From assembly GCF_010500895.1 (NCBI RefSeq), contig NZ_JAAAWO010000010.1, forward strand, positions 106,316-170,315: a stretch of DNA of 64,000 nt, read 5' to 3'. This document shows positions 45,808 to 55,530 of this stretch, piece by piece. The notes beneath the pieces were generated by a model. The model was not told the DNA's origin and did no database searches. It saw only the letters and a list, made by a program, of their open reading frames with translations. The translations under genes were made by a program, and so were the position numbers. Within the stretch, counting starts at the first letter, position 1, and every line of letters begins with the position of its first letter. Source of the stretch: Alteromonas genovensis (lineage in GTDB: Bacteria; Pseudomonadota; Gammaproteobacteria; Enterobacterales; Alteromonadaceae).

Positions 45808-46941
45808 TCAAAGGGGCTTGCCCGCATGGCTAATTTCAGTACTCAATTGCTCTGCATCGCTTAGTTCACTGTAAAGACTGTCAATTGGCTCTCCAGCCAT
45901 AAGCCCTACGATACTGCCTAGCACAAAGCCTCTGTGCACATTGTCTCCGCCCACATTAGTATTAGCGAGCAGTGCTTTTTTGCTGTCATCACTATAGCGA
46001 TAAGCGAAGTAAAGAATACTCGGCCACGCACCTGAGATATAGCATGCTGGAGAATAGGTATGCCCCACTACTTCCATGTCACTTTTCTTCTTTGCAACTA
46101 ACTTAGGTAAAGACAAACCCATTGACCGTGTAGCAATATCTTCGAGTATCTCCTGCGCCGATTCGCCTTCTTGGTGTAATAGGCGAAATAACAGTTCAAC
46201 ATAGAAATCGCACACCATGGCTAAATCATCACTAGGGTGAGTTAGCATTAAGTGTTCTCTGCATACTCTTTGTGTCGCGTTCAGTTCGTCGCCGCGCACG
46301 GCCGCGCTAAGCGCGAGTGGCGCAATGGTAACAAACCCGCCTATTGAGGCAGTATCATGGGTTACTGCACCGCATTGATGGGCAGGCATTCCAGCCTCTA
46401 AATTGGCAAAAAAACCGCGATGATAAGACTCAGCATAGGTGTCAGGGTGTTGCGGCTGGCTTGCGGTTAGCATTTTTATATATTCGTCTAGAAACGTATC
46501 GCGCTGATAGCCCCTTGATAAGCATCTCAACATTACTCTGGCGCAATGGGCATTTAACGTATTCTCACCGGCCTTCATACCTTGATGGTAGTGTTGATTC
46601 GCGCCCGTCCAATATTGCCGTTTACCTTTCAAAATCACGTCACCAACAATCTCTTTTTTAGCCTGACGCGACGCTCTTGCCCTGCCCCCTTCACTGGTAG
46701 AGTGCAGAGACATTATTGACGAGGGATGGTACGAAGGCGCATCTTCAAACTTTACAATGCCGCCATTAAACGCTTTGAAGATATCACCTGGGTTGTAATA
46801 CCAGTGGACCGGCATAGCCAAGGCATCACCAATAAACGCATTTTTTAATGCGGCCTCAAAGCGCCTCTCAAGAACGCTTTGAATTGCTGAAGGAGTATTT
46901 TCCTCTTGTTGTGGTATTGAGCTTTCTGACGATGTAGCCAA
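45808..46941 (-). CDS. ADP-ribosylglycohydrolase family protein (TTG start)
   Basis: About 377 residues of the DraG/ARH fold, which removes ADP-ribose from proteins or nucleic acids using two Mg ions. The readable signatures are FIGDALAMPVHWYY, VTHDTASIGGFVTIAPLALSAAV and the C-terminal NTNVGGDNVHRGFVLGSIVGL with metal-ligand Asp residues. The frame opens at 47121, but the first 60 residues look non-coding (Phe/Leu/Arg/Gln mix). A TTG at 46941 with AGGA 9 nt upstream is a better start. It is a solitary gene; no ADP-ribosyltransferase is seen nearby. Confidence 0.83.
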   Translation of the reverse strand: MATSSESSIPQQEENTPSAIQSVLERRFEAALKNAFIGDALAMPVHWYYNPGDIFKAFNGGIVKFEDAPSYHPSSIMSLHSTSEGGRARASRQAKKEIVGDVILKGKRQYWTGANQHYHQGMKAGENTLNAHCARVMLRCLSRGYQRDTFLDEYIKMLTASQPQHPDTYAESYHRGFFANLEAGMPAHQCGAVTHDTASIGGFVTIAPLALSAAVRGDELNATQRVCREHLMLTHPSDDLAMVCDFYVELLFRLLHQEGESAQEILEDIATRSMGLSLPKLVAKKKSDMEVVGHTYSPACYISGAWPSILYFAYRYSDDSKKALLANTNVGGDNVHRGFVLGSIVGLMAGEPIDSLYSELSDAEQLSTEISHAGKPL

Positions 46942-47567
46942 TGCTTTGTCTCCTAATCTAAACAAATTGTTTCTACCGCCCTTTTGGCAGAACAAACTGA
47001 CAATTTGAATGCGTTGTTCTTTTCGCAAATAGACGAAGTGCAGTGATAGTTGCAATAGTGATATCTGGAAAAAGTTTTTATAGAAAAAGTTATACGCAGA
47101 GTTGGATAAGAATGATCGCATCGCCGAATATCAAGAGAATAAGACCTGATACTCGATTACGCTATTCTTTTTAAAATGAGGGCAGGCCCCTGCCAAGAAC
47201 TGTCTTATTGGTTCTTAATTGAGAAGCTGCAGGGTCCATCGATTGAAACTAAGACAAAGCGGACATTAATAGATTTCAGGTCCACTCAAATTTTTTGGTT
47301 GTGGTGTGTCTACTTAACTAGTGGCGGTTCTGGCTCTAATCTATCGGATTGTCATCGCCTAATTTCAAAATTAGATCCTTCAATGTGGTCGGTTGATGGT
47401 TACTGCCATGCTTTCTATCTAGATTAAATTAACTTTTTAACGGTGCTTCAACGCGTGTAGCCCAAATCATTGAACTTAACACCCAAACTAAAAAAAGTTT
47501 GAAGATATTATTCTAACTCATGTATAACTTCATAAAAAATCAATAAAAACAATCAGGGATAGATATT
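46942..47567. other. Intergenic region
   Basis: About 625 bp between the ADP-ribosylglycohydrolase start and the ankyrin gene. An 83-codon open frame at 47176-47427 lacks a good ribosome binding site and any motif. I call no gene here. Confidence 0.5.
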
Positions 47568-49283
47568 ATGAGCAAAGCGAGCCCACTTAAATCTTTTTCC
47601 GCAGCTTTTGTAGGTATGGCATCTCTCGCTGCGATAATTCAAGACGTTTTAATGCCATTAATAAAAATCGGGTTCCTGGCAGGGGTCTTCTGCATTTGCC
47701 TCTCGATACTGTTTTCATTTGGACCGGATAAGTCCGCTTGGGGTACTAAAATACGAGAGCACTATCCGTATTGGAAATGGGGGGTAGTCATCGCCACCTT
47801 ATTACTAGGTTTGATAGTTCTTGGGGCATCCGAATATTCGAAGACTAACGGCAAGAAGATGGTCGTTGCTGCTAAGTCGGAAGACATCGCGGAAGAAATT
47901 GAAAAGGGCAAAGACGTTGATGATTTTGAGCACCGTTCCGGTGGCATACTCGCTAAATACATTAGTGATTTAACTTCTCTTCAAAAAGCCATTGCTAGCG
48001 TTAATGACAAACAATTAAAAACACTAGCAGAAATCAAAGAAATTAAAGCATCCATTGTCGCCATGCATGAAGATGTCAGGCACATTAAACAAACTACTGA
48101 AGATACTAATCGTGTGGTAAAAGACACCAATTTGGTTGTCAAGGATACGAATACAGTTGTTAAAGACACGAATGCAGTTATAAAAGATACCAATATAGTC
48201 GCTAAAGACACACATGTAATTGTTAAAGATACAAATATGGTGACGAGAGCGACAAAGGCAGACACAGAGAAACTGCTGTTAAGAACCGAAAAGACCCCTC
48301 ATGAAACACTAAGTTCCAGAGGGTTTCAAAATGACTCCACTTCATTTCTTCGAGCTCTAAAAGTATTGCGAGGCGATAACCTCAAAGAAATTTTATCGTT
48401 ATTTCATGCTGTCGGCTATGACCCGCTAGAAAAACATACGAACTGGCAGACTGTGGCTTCAATCGGTTTCATACAAGGACTGACAGACACCTTAGGAACT
48501 GAGTTGATGTATGCTCCATCGACATTAACTACCTTTTCACTCCTTTCTGCTTCCGACATTGAAATAAATAATATCATTCTTGTTTCAGAGATATTTGGAA
48601 TACCAATCAATACAGCAACAGATTCCACTGAAACCACTTATGCTAAAAACTTAAATCCCTCTGGAATACAGATGGGAGTGCAAGGTCATCCCAACCCTGA
48701 GGCAGCTAGTGGATGGCCTTATAATTCACTGATTAGCTATTATCAGGGGTACACCAATAATGTGAGCAACCAAATAGGCAATTGGACACTACTTCATACC
48801 GCGGCCTATTTCGGTAAGTATAATAATATTGCGCCTCTTATAGAGGCTGGTTTAGATCCAAATCAACAAACGAGTGCTGGGCATACCGCACTTTCACTAC
48901 CATTCGAATATTTTTACAAAAAAGACCGCGAACATATCGCGCGAACTGTAGATGCTCTAATCAATAAAGGAGCGGATGTCGACGCCCATAATCAAGTTGC
49001 ACTTATTACAGCGGCAATGTCTGGACTAAACTCCTTGAAATATACAGAAGCAAAATTCGAGAGAGGTATAGGGATCAAACCTATCTCGCCAAACACGAAA
49101 TATGAAATTTCAAAGCTTGGCGTATATGAGGCTATGATAAGAATAAAACGTTCAAGCTCTGGAATATCGAGGAAAGTACGCAATTACGTTGTAAATACTA
49201 CTGAGAGAGTTGTAGAAGGAGGTCACTACGAGCAACCTCAGAAAAAAATGGCACTCTCGTTTGTAAAAACAGCTTCTCGGTAA
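47568..49283 (+). CDS. Membrane protein with heptad-repeat coiled coil and ankyrin repeats
   Basis: A 571-residue protein I cannot assign to a named family. Two N-terminal membrane helices (about 25-50 and 70-92) are followed by a long coiled coil (about 120-245). Within it residues 178-226 are seven near-perfect 7-residue repeats of type KDTNxVV. A helical region follows (about 250-330), then ankyrin-like repeats (about 404-475, NWTLLHTAAYFGKYNNIAPLIEAGLDPNQ and AGHTALSLPFEYF...GADVDAHN). The C-terminus is basic and polar. The topology suggests membrane anchoring with a long stalk and an ankyrin head for protein binding. Start: ATG with AGGGA upstream. It is flanked by 600-700 bp of non-coding DNA on each side, typical of accessory genes. 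Confidence 0.8.
   Translation: MSKASPLKSFSAAFVGMASLAAIIQDVLMPLIKIGFLAGVFCICLSILFSFGPDKSAWGTKIREHYPYWKWGVVIATLLLGLIVLGASEYSKTNGKKMVVAAKSEDIAEEIEKGKDVDDFEHRSGGILAKYISDLTSLQKAIASVNDKQLKTLAEIKEIKASIVAMHEDVRHIKQTTEDTNRVVKDTNLVVKDTNTVVKDTNAVIKDTNIVAKDTHVIVKDTNMVTRATKADTEKLLLRTEKTPHETLSSRGFQNDSTSFLRALKVLRGDNLKEILSLFHAVGYDPLEKHTNWQTVASIGFIQGLTDTLGTELMYAPSTLTTFSLLSASDIEINNIILVSEIFGIPINTATDSTETTYAKNLNPSGIQMGVQGHPNPEAASGWPYNSLISYYQGYTNNVSNQIGNWTLLHTAAYFGKYNNIAPLIEAGLDPNQQTSAGHTALSLPFEYFYKKDREHIARTVDALINKGADVDAHNQVALITAAMSGLNSLKYTEAKFERGIGIKPISPNTKYEISKLGVYEAMIRIKRSSSGISRKVRNYVVNTTERVVEGGHYEQPQKKMALSFVKTASR
48099..48245 (+). repeat. 21-bp tandem repeat encoding the coiled-coil heptads
   Basis: Seven in-frame units of 21 bp (AAA GAY ACN AAT NNN GTN GTN type). 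Third-position differences between units show they are under protein-level constraint rather than recently copied. Confidence 0.88.
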
Positions 49284-49986
49284 CATCGACAAAACTTTTC
49301 AGCATGGCCTTAAAGAAAGTGAGATTAGAAAAATCCTACCGTTTTTATAAGCATCAGAATACGTAACGATATAGTCTCGCAGTACAGCTATATTTTGGTT
49401 CTGGTTTTACTTTTCCTTGATAGGTTTTAAAAGCTATGAAATGAGTTGTTGCCATATTAAATACCCGAACGACCGTTCTTTGTTTTGAGCCGTCGTTCAA
49501 AAGCAAGGTATTCTGCGAAGATTCACTCATTGCAAGCGTCAACTTAACTCTAGGCCACAGTCACTCTATTTCATCAATTAGCCTAGTAACAAATGTTCAA
49601 AGAGCGAATATTGAGTTGTTTAATGACAGGGCTGTTGCGCCCTAAAAGTAAAGTGCCAGAACCAGCTTAAGCTTCTAAAACTCAAACTGTCAACACTCAT
49701 TAAAATGCGCGAGCTTACTGCAACTTAATAAACTCTTCTTCGTTTTGTTTAAGTGAGTTTTCTGAAAAAAAGTGCAAAGTGCGCACACGTACTCCGCTTG
49801 CCTTACTCAACTGCCCAACACTGTAATTGTCTTTTTTTGCTATCTTCATGACTAATTACCAGAGCTTGTCGTTTTATAACGTGAGTTTCCTCAAGCAATA
49901 CTGTGAAGTACTACCTGAGGTGAGGGTCAACCTTTTTAATTATATAATGTTTAAGAACGATTTATCTTTAAGAACAGGGATGCAAA
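49284..49986. other. Long non-coding gap
   Basis: About 700 bp of AT-rich DNA between the ankyrin gene and the capsule-type gene (convergent). Short frames exist (for example minus 49354-49542, 62 codons) but none has a convincing start or motif. Confidence 0.5.
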
Positions 49987-51183
49987 TCAATGCTGTGCTG
50001 CCACGCTTTTTGAAAGCAAATCTTGTTGCGTTAAACGCTTGGTTAGCGCATCAACGTGAGCATCATCAAACTTATTCCAAGCGGTGGGAATAACATAGTG
50101 TTCGTATAAGAAATGTAGAAAACCATTTTTGATTTCGGGCTCGCCATAGCAGGTATCAAGTTGATTTAACTTTTTAAGCAGTGCTTCTTCAGATTCAATT
50201 GACTCACACACACCATGAATGCCGTAGCACGCTTTCCCCATTGTCATTACAGATTTTCCTAATAGTAATGACTCAATACCCACGGTTGAGTTTATTGTTA
50301 GCACGGCTTGAGAACGCTCGATTAATTGCTGTGTCTCGCACTGATTAGCAAACACAATTCGAGGATGGCGATTATGCAAATCATCGTGTCGCTTTGACTC
50401 GGAAGGATGCTCTTTAATAACAATATGTAAATGAGGGTTATCTGTTTTATCAATGACGTTTGCAAGATGCTGGTATAGTTGCCCCATGCATTTTATCCAA
50501 GGCGAATTTGAAATAATTTGACTGTCAGTTTCAACCTGAAAGGGCACGAAAATATACTGCTCAGGCAACGACTCTGCATCCACTCCCTTTTGTTTCTCTG
50601 CCACAGGAGATCTTGGCACCAAGGTGCGAGGAAGTGATTTTGCACTATTGAATTGGCGGTAAAATTCACCCTCTTTAGGAAGAGAACTTTTGCAATTTAC
50701 ACCAGACCAGTCGCAGGTTGTTGAATTGGGCAATAAACCGTTTTCAAAATAAACTACCTCCTTTCCCAATACTTTCGCAGCTTCTGCAATTGACGAACTG
50801 GGCAGCTTTTGACCGTTCCAAACGCCGACTACATCCGCATTTGACTTAACGATTAAGTCGATACTCTTTGCTATATCCAGCATGATGATAACGCGCATCA
50901 CAAATCGATAGATTGCCCATAAAAAAGACTTTGATACAGTGGTGTGTGATGCCGCTTTTTTGGCAAGATAGAAATGTAAAAGCGCATTGATGTCGGTTTG
51001 TTTCACTAGCTTTAAATGCTTTAAATGAGACGGCAAAAAAAGATGTTTATTTATCTTTATCACGTCAACATTTAAACTGCTGCGCGAAGCAAATCCTTTA
51101 AAGTATTTTATGTGCGAGCTGCCTCTGGCAATAAACAAAAATTTGCTGTCGCTTTTTACGTTTTTGACTGTCTGAACTTTCAT
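49987..51183 (-). CDS. Capsule polysaccharide biosynthesis protein (KpsS/PF05159-like)
   Basis: A 398-residue cytoplasmic protein. The diagnostic blocks are YIFVPFQVETDSQI, HLHIVIKEHPSE and AVLTINSTVGIESLLLGKSVMTMGKACYGI, which match the capsule-synthesis family containing KpsS/KpsC-type Kdo transferases. ENGLLPNSTTCDWSGVN in the middle is also typical. A GTG two codons upstream is possible; I use the ATG at 51183. No kps or other glycan genes are adjacent, so this is an orphan, possibly modifying a lipid-linked or LPS sugar. Confidence 0.82.
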   Translation of the reverse strand: MKVQTVKNVKSDSKFLFIARGSSHIKYFKGFASRSSLNVDVIKINKHLFLPSHLKHLKLVKQTDINALLHFYLAKKAASHTTVSKSFLWAIYRFVMRVIIMLDIAKSIDLIVKSNADVVGVWNGQKLPSSSIAEAAKVLGKEVVYFENGLLPNSTTCDWSGVNCKSSLPKEGEFYRQFNSAKSLPRTLVPRSPVAEKQKGVDAESLPEQYIFVPFQVETDSQIISNSPWIKCMGQLYQHLANVIDKTDNPHLHIVIKEHPSESKRHDDLHNRHPRIVFANQCETQQLIERSQAVLTINSTVGIESLLLGKSVMTMGKACYGIHGVCESIESEEALLKKLNQLDTCYGEPEIKNGFLHFLYEHYVIPTAWNKFDDAHVDALTKRLTQQDLLSKSVAAQH

Positions 51184-51463
51184 AAACACGTTTCACTTTT
51201 AAACTCTGATACGTATTTATAAATGCTTTATGTTGCCGAAAATTGACAAGTAAACAAAATGTCGTGGCATCTACCTACAGTGTTATTCTAGGCTTAATAA
51301 AGTTGATTAACGCAGTCACTCGCTCAGATACAGCCGACGACTTGTAATAAACAGCATTTACCAACTCTCGCTCGTTGCCAGACACTCTGAGAGCATCTAG
51401 TCGCTTTACAAGCTTTACAGGCTCAATGTCTTTATTACTATGAGCCCTGACAAGCAATGCTGA

Positions 51464-52414
51464 CTAAATCGTCCAATGCATAGAAGTTTCGTGCTCCGAC
51501 AGCATCCAAAGCTTAGTCATTACATGTTTATCTAGAACGAATGGCTCCAGCTTACCCTCGCCCACCGGCCCACCAAAATTCATAAAACCTGTAGGGCCAT
51601 AATATGCTCGCTCTTTAAGGTTTTCTTCCGTTGCGCACATTACCTCGGGGTATGCGCCTTTTTCTGCGCTTTGCGCTAAACCTAGCTTAACCATGATGGC
51701 CCAAGACATTCGGGTTATCTTGTTTGCACTTTCTCGTATTAACGAGGTGTTTGAAGCACCGGGGTGACACACATACACCTTTACATTTTTCCCCGCAGCT
51801 TGAACTTTGTTTTGCAGTTGGTATGCAAACATCATTTGCGCAAGTTTACTTTGACTGTACACCTTGTTGGGGTGGTAGTTTTTATCCCAATTCATATCGT
51901 CAAACTGAATAGTTCGTAAACCCATCTTATGGCCTTCGCTCGATACCACAACTATCCGTCCGTGCGAGGCATCAATCCTATTGAACAGTAAACCGCACAG
52001 TAAAAAATGGCCGTAATGGTTTACTCCTAGCTGACTTTCAAAACCATCAGCAGTCAATTGCTGTGTAGCTACCTGCGCGATAGCACCATTACAAATTAGC
52101 GCATCTATCTTCGTAACTAATTTAAGTACGTCTTCAGATGCCCGCCTTATGGACGCCATATCGGCCAAATCCATGCACACAAAATCAACATCTGCACTGT
52201 TACCAAATTCACTTTTTAATTTTGTGACTGCCGCATTAGACTTTTCGGCATTTCGGTTTAGCATCACCACCCTAGCGCCTGTTGAAAGCAGTATACGTGT
52301 AGCCTGAAACCCAGCCCCTGTATTAGCACCTGTAATGAGATAGGTTTTACTTTCAAGAGAGCTCAGGCGCTCTGGGATCCACCCTTGTTTACCAAACTGT
52401 TTATTTGAAGTCAT
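51464..52414 (-). CDS. SDR-family oxidoreductase (retinol-dehydrogenase-like)
   Basis: A 316-residue SDR. The cofactor motif is TGANTGAGFQATR (about 32-44), with R/N after beta2 (MLNRNAEK) favouring NADP. NGAI replaces the usual NNAG. SxxxxxxxxxxxYSQSKLAQ gives the catalytic Ser/Tyr/Lys (VVSSEGHKMG, YSQSKLAQM). A long C-terminal part resembles protochlorophyllide-reductase or retinol-dehydrogenase-like bacterial SDRs. The frame allows a GTG one codon earlier, but AAGG sits 6 nt before the ATG at 52414. It diverges from an AraC regulator 233 bp away. Confidence 0.9.
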   Translation of the reverse strand: MTSNKQFGKQGWIPERLSSLESKTYLITGANTGAGFQATRILLSTGARVVMLNRNAEKSNAAVTKLKSEFGNSADVDFVCMDLADMASIRRASEDVLKLVTKIDALICNGAIAQVATQQLTADGFESQLGVNHYGHFLLCGLLFNRIDASHGRIVVVSSEGHKMGLRTIQFDDMNWDKNYHPNKVYSQSKLAQMMFAYQLQNKVQAAGKNVKVYVCHPGASNTSLIRESANKITRMSWAIMVKLGLAQSAEKGAYPEVMCATEENLKERAYYGPTGFMNFGGPVGEGKLEPFVLDKHVMTKLWMLSEHETSMHWTI

Positions 52415-52647
52415 CACTTACCTTTGTTTAAAAAAGTTTTATCACATTAAATCTTTGGTGTGCCTTAACGATAAACAAACGCCATAGACACCAAATCGAA
52501 TAAGTGACACTATAATGACTATACACATTGATAAATAGGCGAAATTCTCTTTAAAAACTGCCTATTTGTATCACCAGAAATAAATTCAGCCTACTCTTTA
52601 CAGATTAACCAGTACTTCTAAAAAAAAGTAACAATAAGTTTTTAAAT

Positions 52648-53559
52648 ATGAGCAAAGTCTTAATTAAACAAATCATAAATAGCAAAGCGAATGAAAACGG
52701 CCTGATAGATACGGGTATTCACGGCTTGAAATTGTTTAAGATAACAGAGTCTGTTCGCTGTGCGCCTGCGGTTTATGAACCGTCGATAACAGCAATTGTG
52801 AGTGGAGATAAAGAAGCTATAATAGATGGCAAAAAGCATTTTTATGATAGCAATGCCTACATAAGTTGCACCGTACCGCTTCCTGTTGAAGCAGGAACCC
52901 CAAGCGCGTCACCTGACAATCCGCTCATTGGTGTCTATATCACGTTAGATACTCGAATGATGACAGAGCTTGCCATTGAAATGGAAAGTACATCTACAGC
53001 TCGACATAAAACAAACGAAAATAGCCATGCCCAAGGGCTTTCCATCGCAGCGTGGGATGAAGACTTTACCAACGCACTCATCCGATTATTAGCGTTAGAC
53101 GATAAACCGGAAGATATAAATATATTGGGCAAGGGCCGTTTAAGAGAGCTGTATTACGCCATATTAAAAGGTGAAGCAGGTGGATCGGCTAGACGGGCAT
53201 TTGGGGTTGGAAACGCCATACCTCGTGCCATCGACTTTTTATCATCAAATTTACAGCATACCGTTACTATCGACGACCTCGCCTGTCATGTGGGCATGAG
53301 CAGAGCGGTTTTTCATCGCAAATTTAAGCAGGCAACTAACCTATCTCCAATTCAGTTTATAAAATCCATGAGATTGAACAATGCGGCAATGAGAATAGCT
53401 GAGGGCACAAACGTAAGCGTCGCGGCTGAGGACGTAGGGTATGTTAGCTCGTCACAATTTAGCAGAGACTTCAAACGTCTTTACGGCGTAACGCCAAAGC
53501 AGTGGGGGCTAAATCAAATACGCAACCGCGTTAATGAGCAAGCAAAACCACCAATATAA
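52648..53559 (+). CDS. AraC-family transcriptional regulator
   Basis: A 303-residue regulator with the N-terminal AraC-type arm domain of PF06719 type (about 20-190, YEPSITAIVSGDKEAIID and a cupin-like core) and the two-helix-turn-helix DNA-binding domain (about 200-295). The latter carries TIDDLACHVGMSRAVFHRKFKQATNLSPIQFIKSMRL and the signature VAEDVGYVSSSQFSRDFKRLYGVTPKQW. It diverges from the SDR gene, which it probably regulates in response to an unknown small molecule. The Shine-Dalgarno is weak. Confidence 0.93.
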   Translation: MSKVLIKQIINSKANENGLIDTGIHGLKLFKITESVRCAPAVYEPSITAIVSGDKEAIIDGKKHFYDSNAYISCTVPLPVEAGTPSASPDNPLIGVYITLDTRMMTELAIEMESTSTARHKTNENSHAQGLSIAAWDEDFTNALIRLLALDDKPEDINILGKGRLRELYYAILKGEAGGSARRAFGVGNAIPRAIDFLSSNLQHTVTIDDLACHVGMSRAVFHRKFKQATNLSPIQFIKSMRLNNAAMRIAEGTNVSVAAEDVGYVSSSQFSRDFKRLYGVTPKQWGLNQIRNRVNEQAKPPI

Positions 53560-53641
53560 ATTGGTGGTGTGTTACAAACCGCGCAGCTCCTATAGATTGA
53601 GCTATCAGCATGAACTTACAGTAGTAGTTGCTAACAAGAGC

Positions 53642-54769
53642 TTACAACTCAAAGTAGTTAGTAAAACATTTGAACAGCTGGGTACCGCTTAGTACTGAGG
53701 CTGAAGGAAAATTCAACATAGGGATAAGATCGCACGGAGCGTGCAACATCCTGCTGCCTTGGCTATTGTCCAATTCATCAATGTCGAGTATTTGTGCTAA
53801 CGGCTCACCTTTTTGCACTTTTTGCCCAGGCTTGGCAATGTACTCCACCATGCCGCCAAAATCAGAATATAAGGTTTTGTAATCTTGCAGATAAACACCT
53901 AATCTCGTCATTTCAGCGGGTGTAAAATCACTATTCACCAATACGCCTTTGCCGTTGAGGTAACTCAATATACTGTGGGCATCCACACTGCCCTCGCCAA
54001 AGTTAATCACTTCTTGGCTTCCCATCTCAAGAGTAAATGCTTCTACGTTACACTGTATGTTTCGCCCTAGATTTTGCCTAACAGAGTCTTGTAATGTCCA
54101 CCAAGGGCAAAACGTCGCTTCATCAAGTGCACCGGCAAATACATTTGGTATAAAAATATTGTGAGGAATATTGAAGAGCAACGCACTGTCTTTTGCGTAT
54201 TCAGGAATATAGATATGCCGCGTTGACACAGGCCCGTTATGTAAATCGAGTACGAAGTCTGCATTTACCGCAAGTTGCTGCAGCTTTAAGTTTAGTTGTT
54301 GAGCTAGCCCAAGTCCCCAAGGCTCTGCAAGCTTCTTCCCAATTGATGCTAACAAGTGAGCGCGAAAACGATGTTTAATCACATCAACAGGCTCTTCAGG
54401 TGTCACGGTTTTGGCAAATTGTTCTACCGCGGCTTGGTCGTAAAAATAGCCACGATTCCAATTAGTACCATTAACGGGGTCAAAACGACCCAATGTGTAT
54501 TCGCCCGACTTAATGTTAGTGCCTACAGGGTTGCAGTTAGGGACTAAGATAATTTTTCCTCTAATATCGGTATTTTTTAGTTCCTTGATCAGATGATAAA
54601 TCACCACGTTACCCTGCACTTCAGCGCCGTGAATAGAAGACTGAATGTAAACAGTGGGCCCAGGTTTGCTGCCAGAAAAGGTATACACAGGCACGTTTAA
54701 GTTACGGCCTGATGCGTTTTGAGCAACAACTAAATATTCTTTTTTTAACTGCGTATTATTAGCGGACAT
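53642..54769 (-). CDS. Succinylglutamate desuccinylase/aspartoacylase family protein
   Basis: A 375-residue zinc deacylase-like enzyme. Zinc ligands are visible in SSIHGAEVQG (His and Glu), with a third His likely in DLHNGPVS. ILVPNCNPVGTN is the substrate-loop block. The C-terminal part (about 285-375) has the beta-barrel AGG-like PGQKVQKGEPLAQILDI. The family includes AstE, ASPA and many uncharacterised carboxypeptidase-like proteins; no arginine-catabolic ast genes are near, so the substrate is open. I chose ATG 54769 over the GTG two codons earlier. Confidence 0.88.
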   Translation of the reverse strand: MSANNTQLKKEYLVVAQNASGRNLNVPVYTFSGSKPGPTVYIQSSIHGAEVQGNVVIYHLIKELKNTDIRGKIILVPNCNPVGTNIKSGEYTLGRFDPVNGTNWNRGYFYDQAAVEQFAKTVTPEEPVDVIKHRFRAHLLASIGKKLAEPWGLGLAQQLNLKLQQLAVNADFVLDLHNGPVSTRHIYIPEYAKDSALLFNIPHNIFIPNVFAGALDEATFCPWWTLQDSVRQNLGRNIQCNVEAFTLEMGSQEVINFGEGSVDAHSILSYLNGKGVLVNSDFTPAEMTRLGVYLQDYKTLYSDFGGMVEYIAKPGQKVQKGEPLAQILDIDELDNSQGSRMLHAPCDLIPMLNFPSASVLSGTQLFKCFTNYFEL

Positions 54770-55114
54770 ATTCACTCTGACATCTTTAAGTTTTTGGAGC
54801 GCTGCTGGCCCCCTTTTTCGTCGCTGTGCAACTTAACACAAATAGAACGGCGCTATTAGGGTAAGAATACCTGAGAAAGGTAAAGACCGACCATGCTTGT
54901 TTTTGCAAACCATCTCTGCGAAAGCACGCAGAGTAGCACCAAGGTGGAGATTTTCAACCATTGGCGTGGCTGAACGTAGTATTTTAAAACTGGTATCGTT
55001 TAATTATTACTGCCAGGCCGCTACTGGTTTTAAGAGGTAATTACTGGCATCAAAATTTGATTACGGGTAATTTTTTAAGCTATGCTGAGAGAAGTTCTCA
55101 ACAAGGAGTTTATT
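54770..55114. other. Intergenic region with hairpin
   Basis: About 345 bp before the microprotein frame. A 7-bp stem CTCTGCG-AAAGCA-CGCAGAG lies at 54914-54933, followed closely by a small CACC/GGTG dyad. No gene is evident. Confidence 0.45.
55057..55086 (+). promoter_or_regulatory. Sigma70-like promoter before the microprotein
   Basis: TTGATT (55057-55062), an 18-nt spacer, then TATGCT (55081-55086). A start near 55093 would give a short leader ending in the AAGGAG at 55103-55108. Confidence 0.45.
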
Positions 55115-55201
55115 ATGCAGGAATTGTGGTTTTTACTACCCATGTTGATATTGGTCGCAGGTTCTCTATTTATAATAAATAAAGCGAATCATGATGATTG
55201 A
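55115..55201 (+). CDS. Putative 28-residue membrane microprotein
   Basis: An ATG preceded by a perfect AAGGAG at ideal distance (6 nt) opens a 28-codon frame: MQELWFLLPMLILVAGSLF, then IINKANHDD and a stop. Residues about 4-22 form one hydrophobic helix with a short charged C-tail, the usual pattern of small bacterial membrane proteins such as CydX- or KdpF-like subunits, none of which it clearly matches. A sigma70-like promoter lies just upstream. It stands alone in a 760-bp gap. Confidence 0.55.
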   Translation: MQELWFLLPMLILVAGSLFIINKANHDD

Positions 55202-55530
55202 TTTGCACTTTATAGCCTAAGACGGGTTTTATCAGTTTTGTCATTATTCTACGTTTCAACTTGTCCGAAAAGTACGTAAAGCAGCCCCTCGGCCTCGGTT
55301 ACAACCAAGGACAGCAAAGAGCGATAACCGGACATACGTTTTAGCTAACGCGTAGGGCAAGTTCACGGCAGTTGCTGCTGTACGCTATTCAAAGTTGCAC
55401 GGGTAGAATTTACCGCTCACAACACAGAGCTGCCCTAAAATATCACTACGAAGAAACGTCATACAAAACTTCCACAATTCGACATTTCAACATACCAAGC
55501 TAGATAGAAGGACAGTTGTCATAGTGAGTA
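55202..55530. other. Intergenic region
   Basis: About 330 bp after the microprotein with a GTCCG...CGGAC-containing stretch (about 55262-55336) resembling the degenerate intergenic motif seen at 56494-56559. No gene found. Confidence 0.4.

Noticed and set aside
47176..47427. 83-codon frame before the ankyrin gene
   Set aside because: No ribosome binding site or motif; composition does not look like a protein.
49354..49542. 62-codon minus-strand frame
   Set aside because: No good start and no recognisable motif; could be real but unsupported.
51275..51457. 60-codon minus frame just after the SDR gene
   Set aside because: Starts at TTG without a Shine-Dalgarno and has no recognisable family.
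54900..55400. Integron attC sites
   Set aside because: Hairpins exist but no GTTRRRY/RYYYAAC core pairs, and the recombinase nearby is not an IntI.
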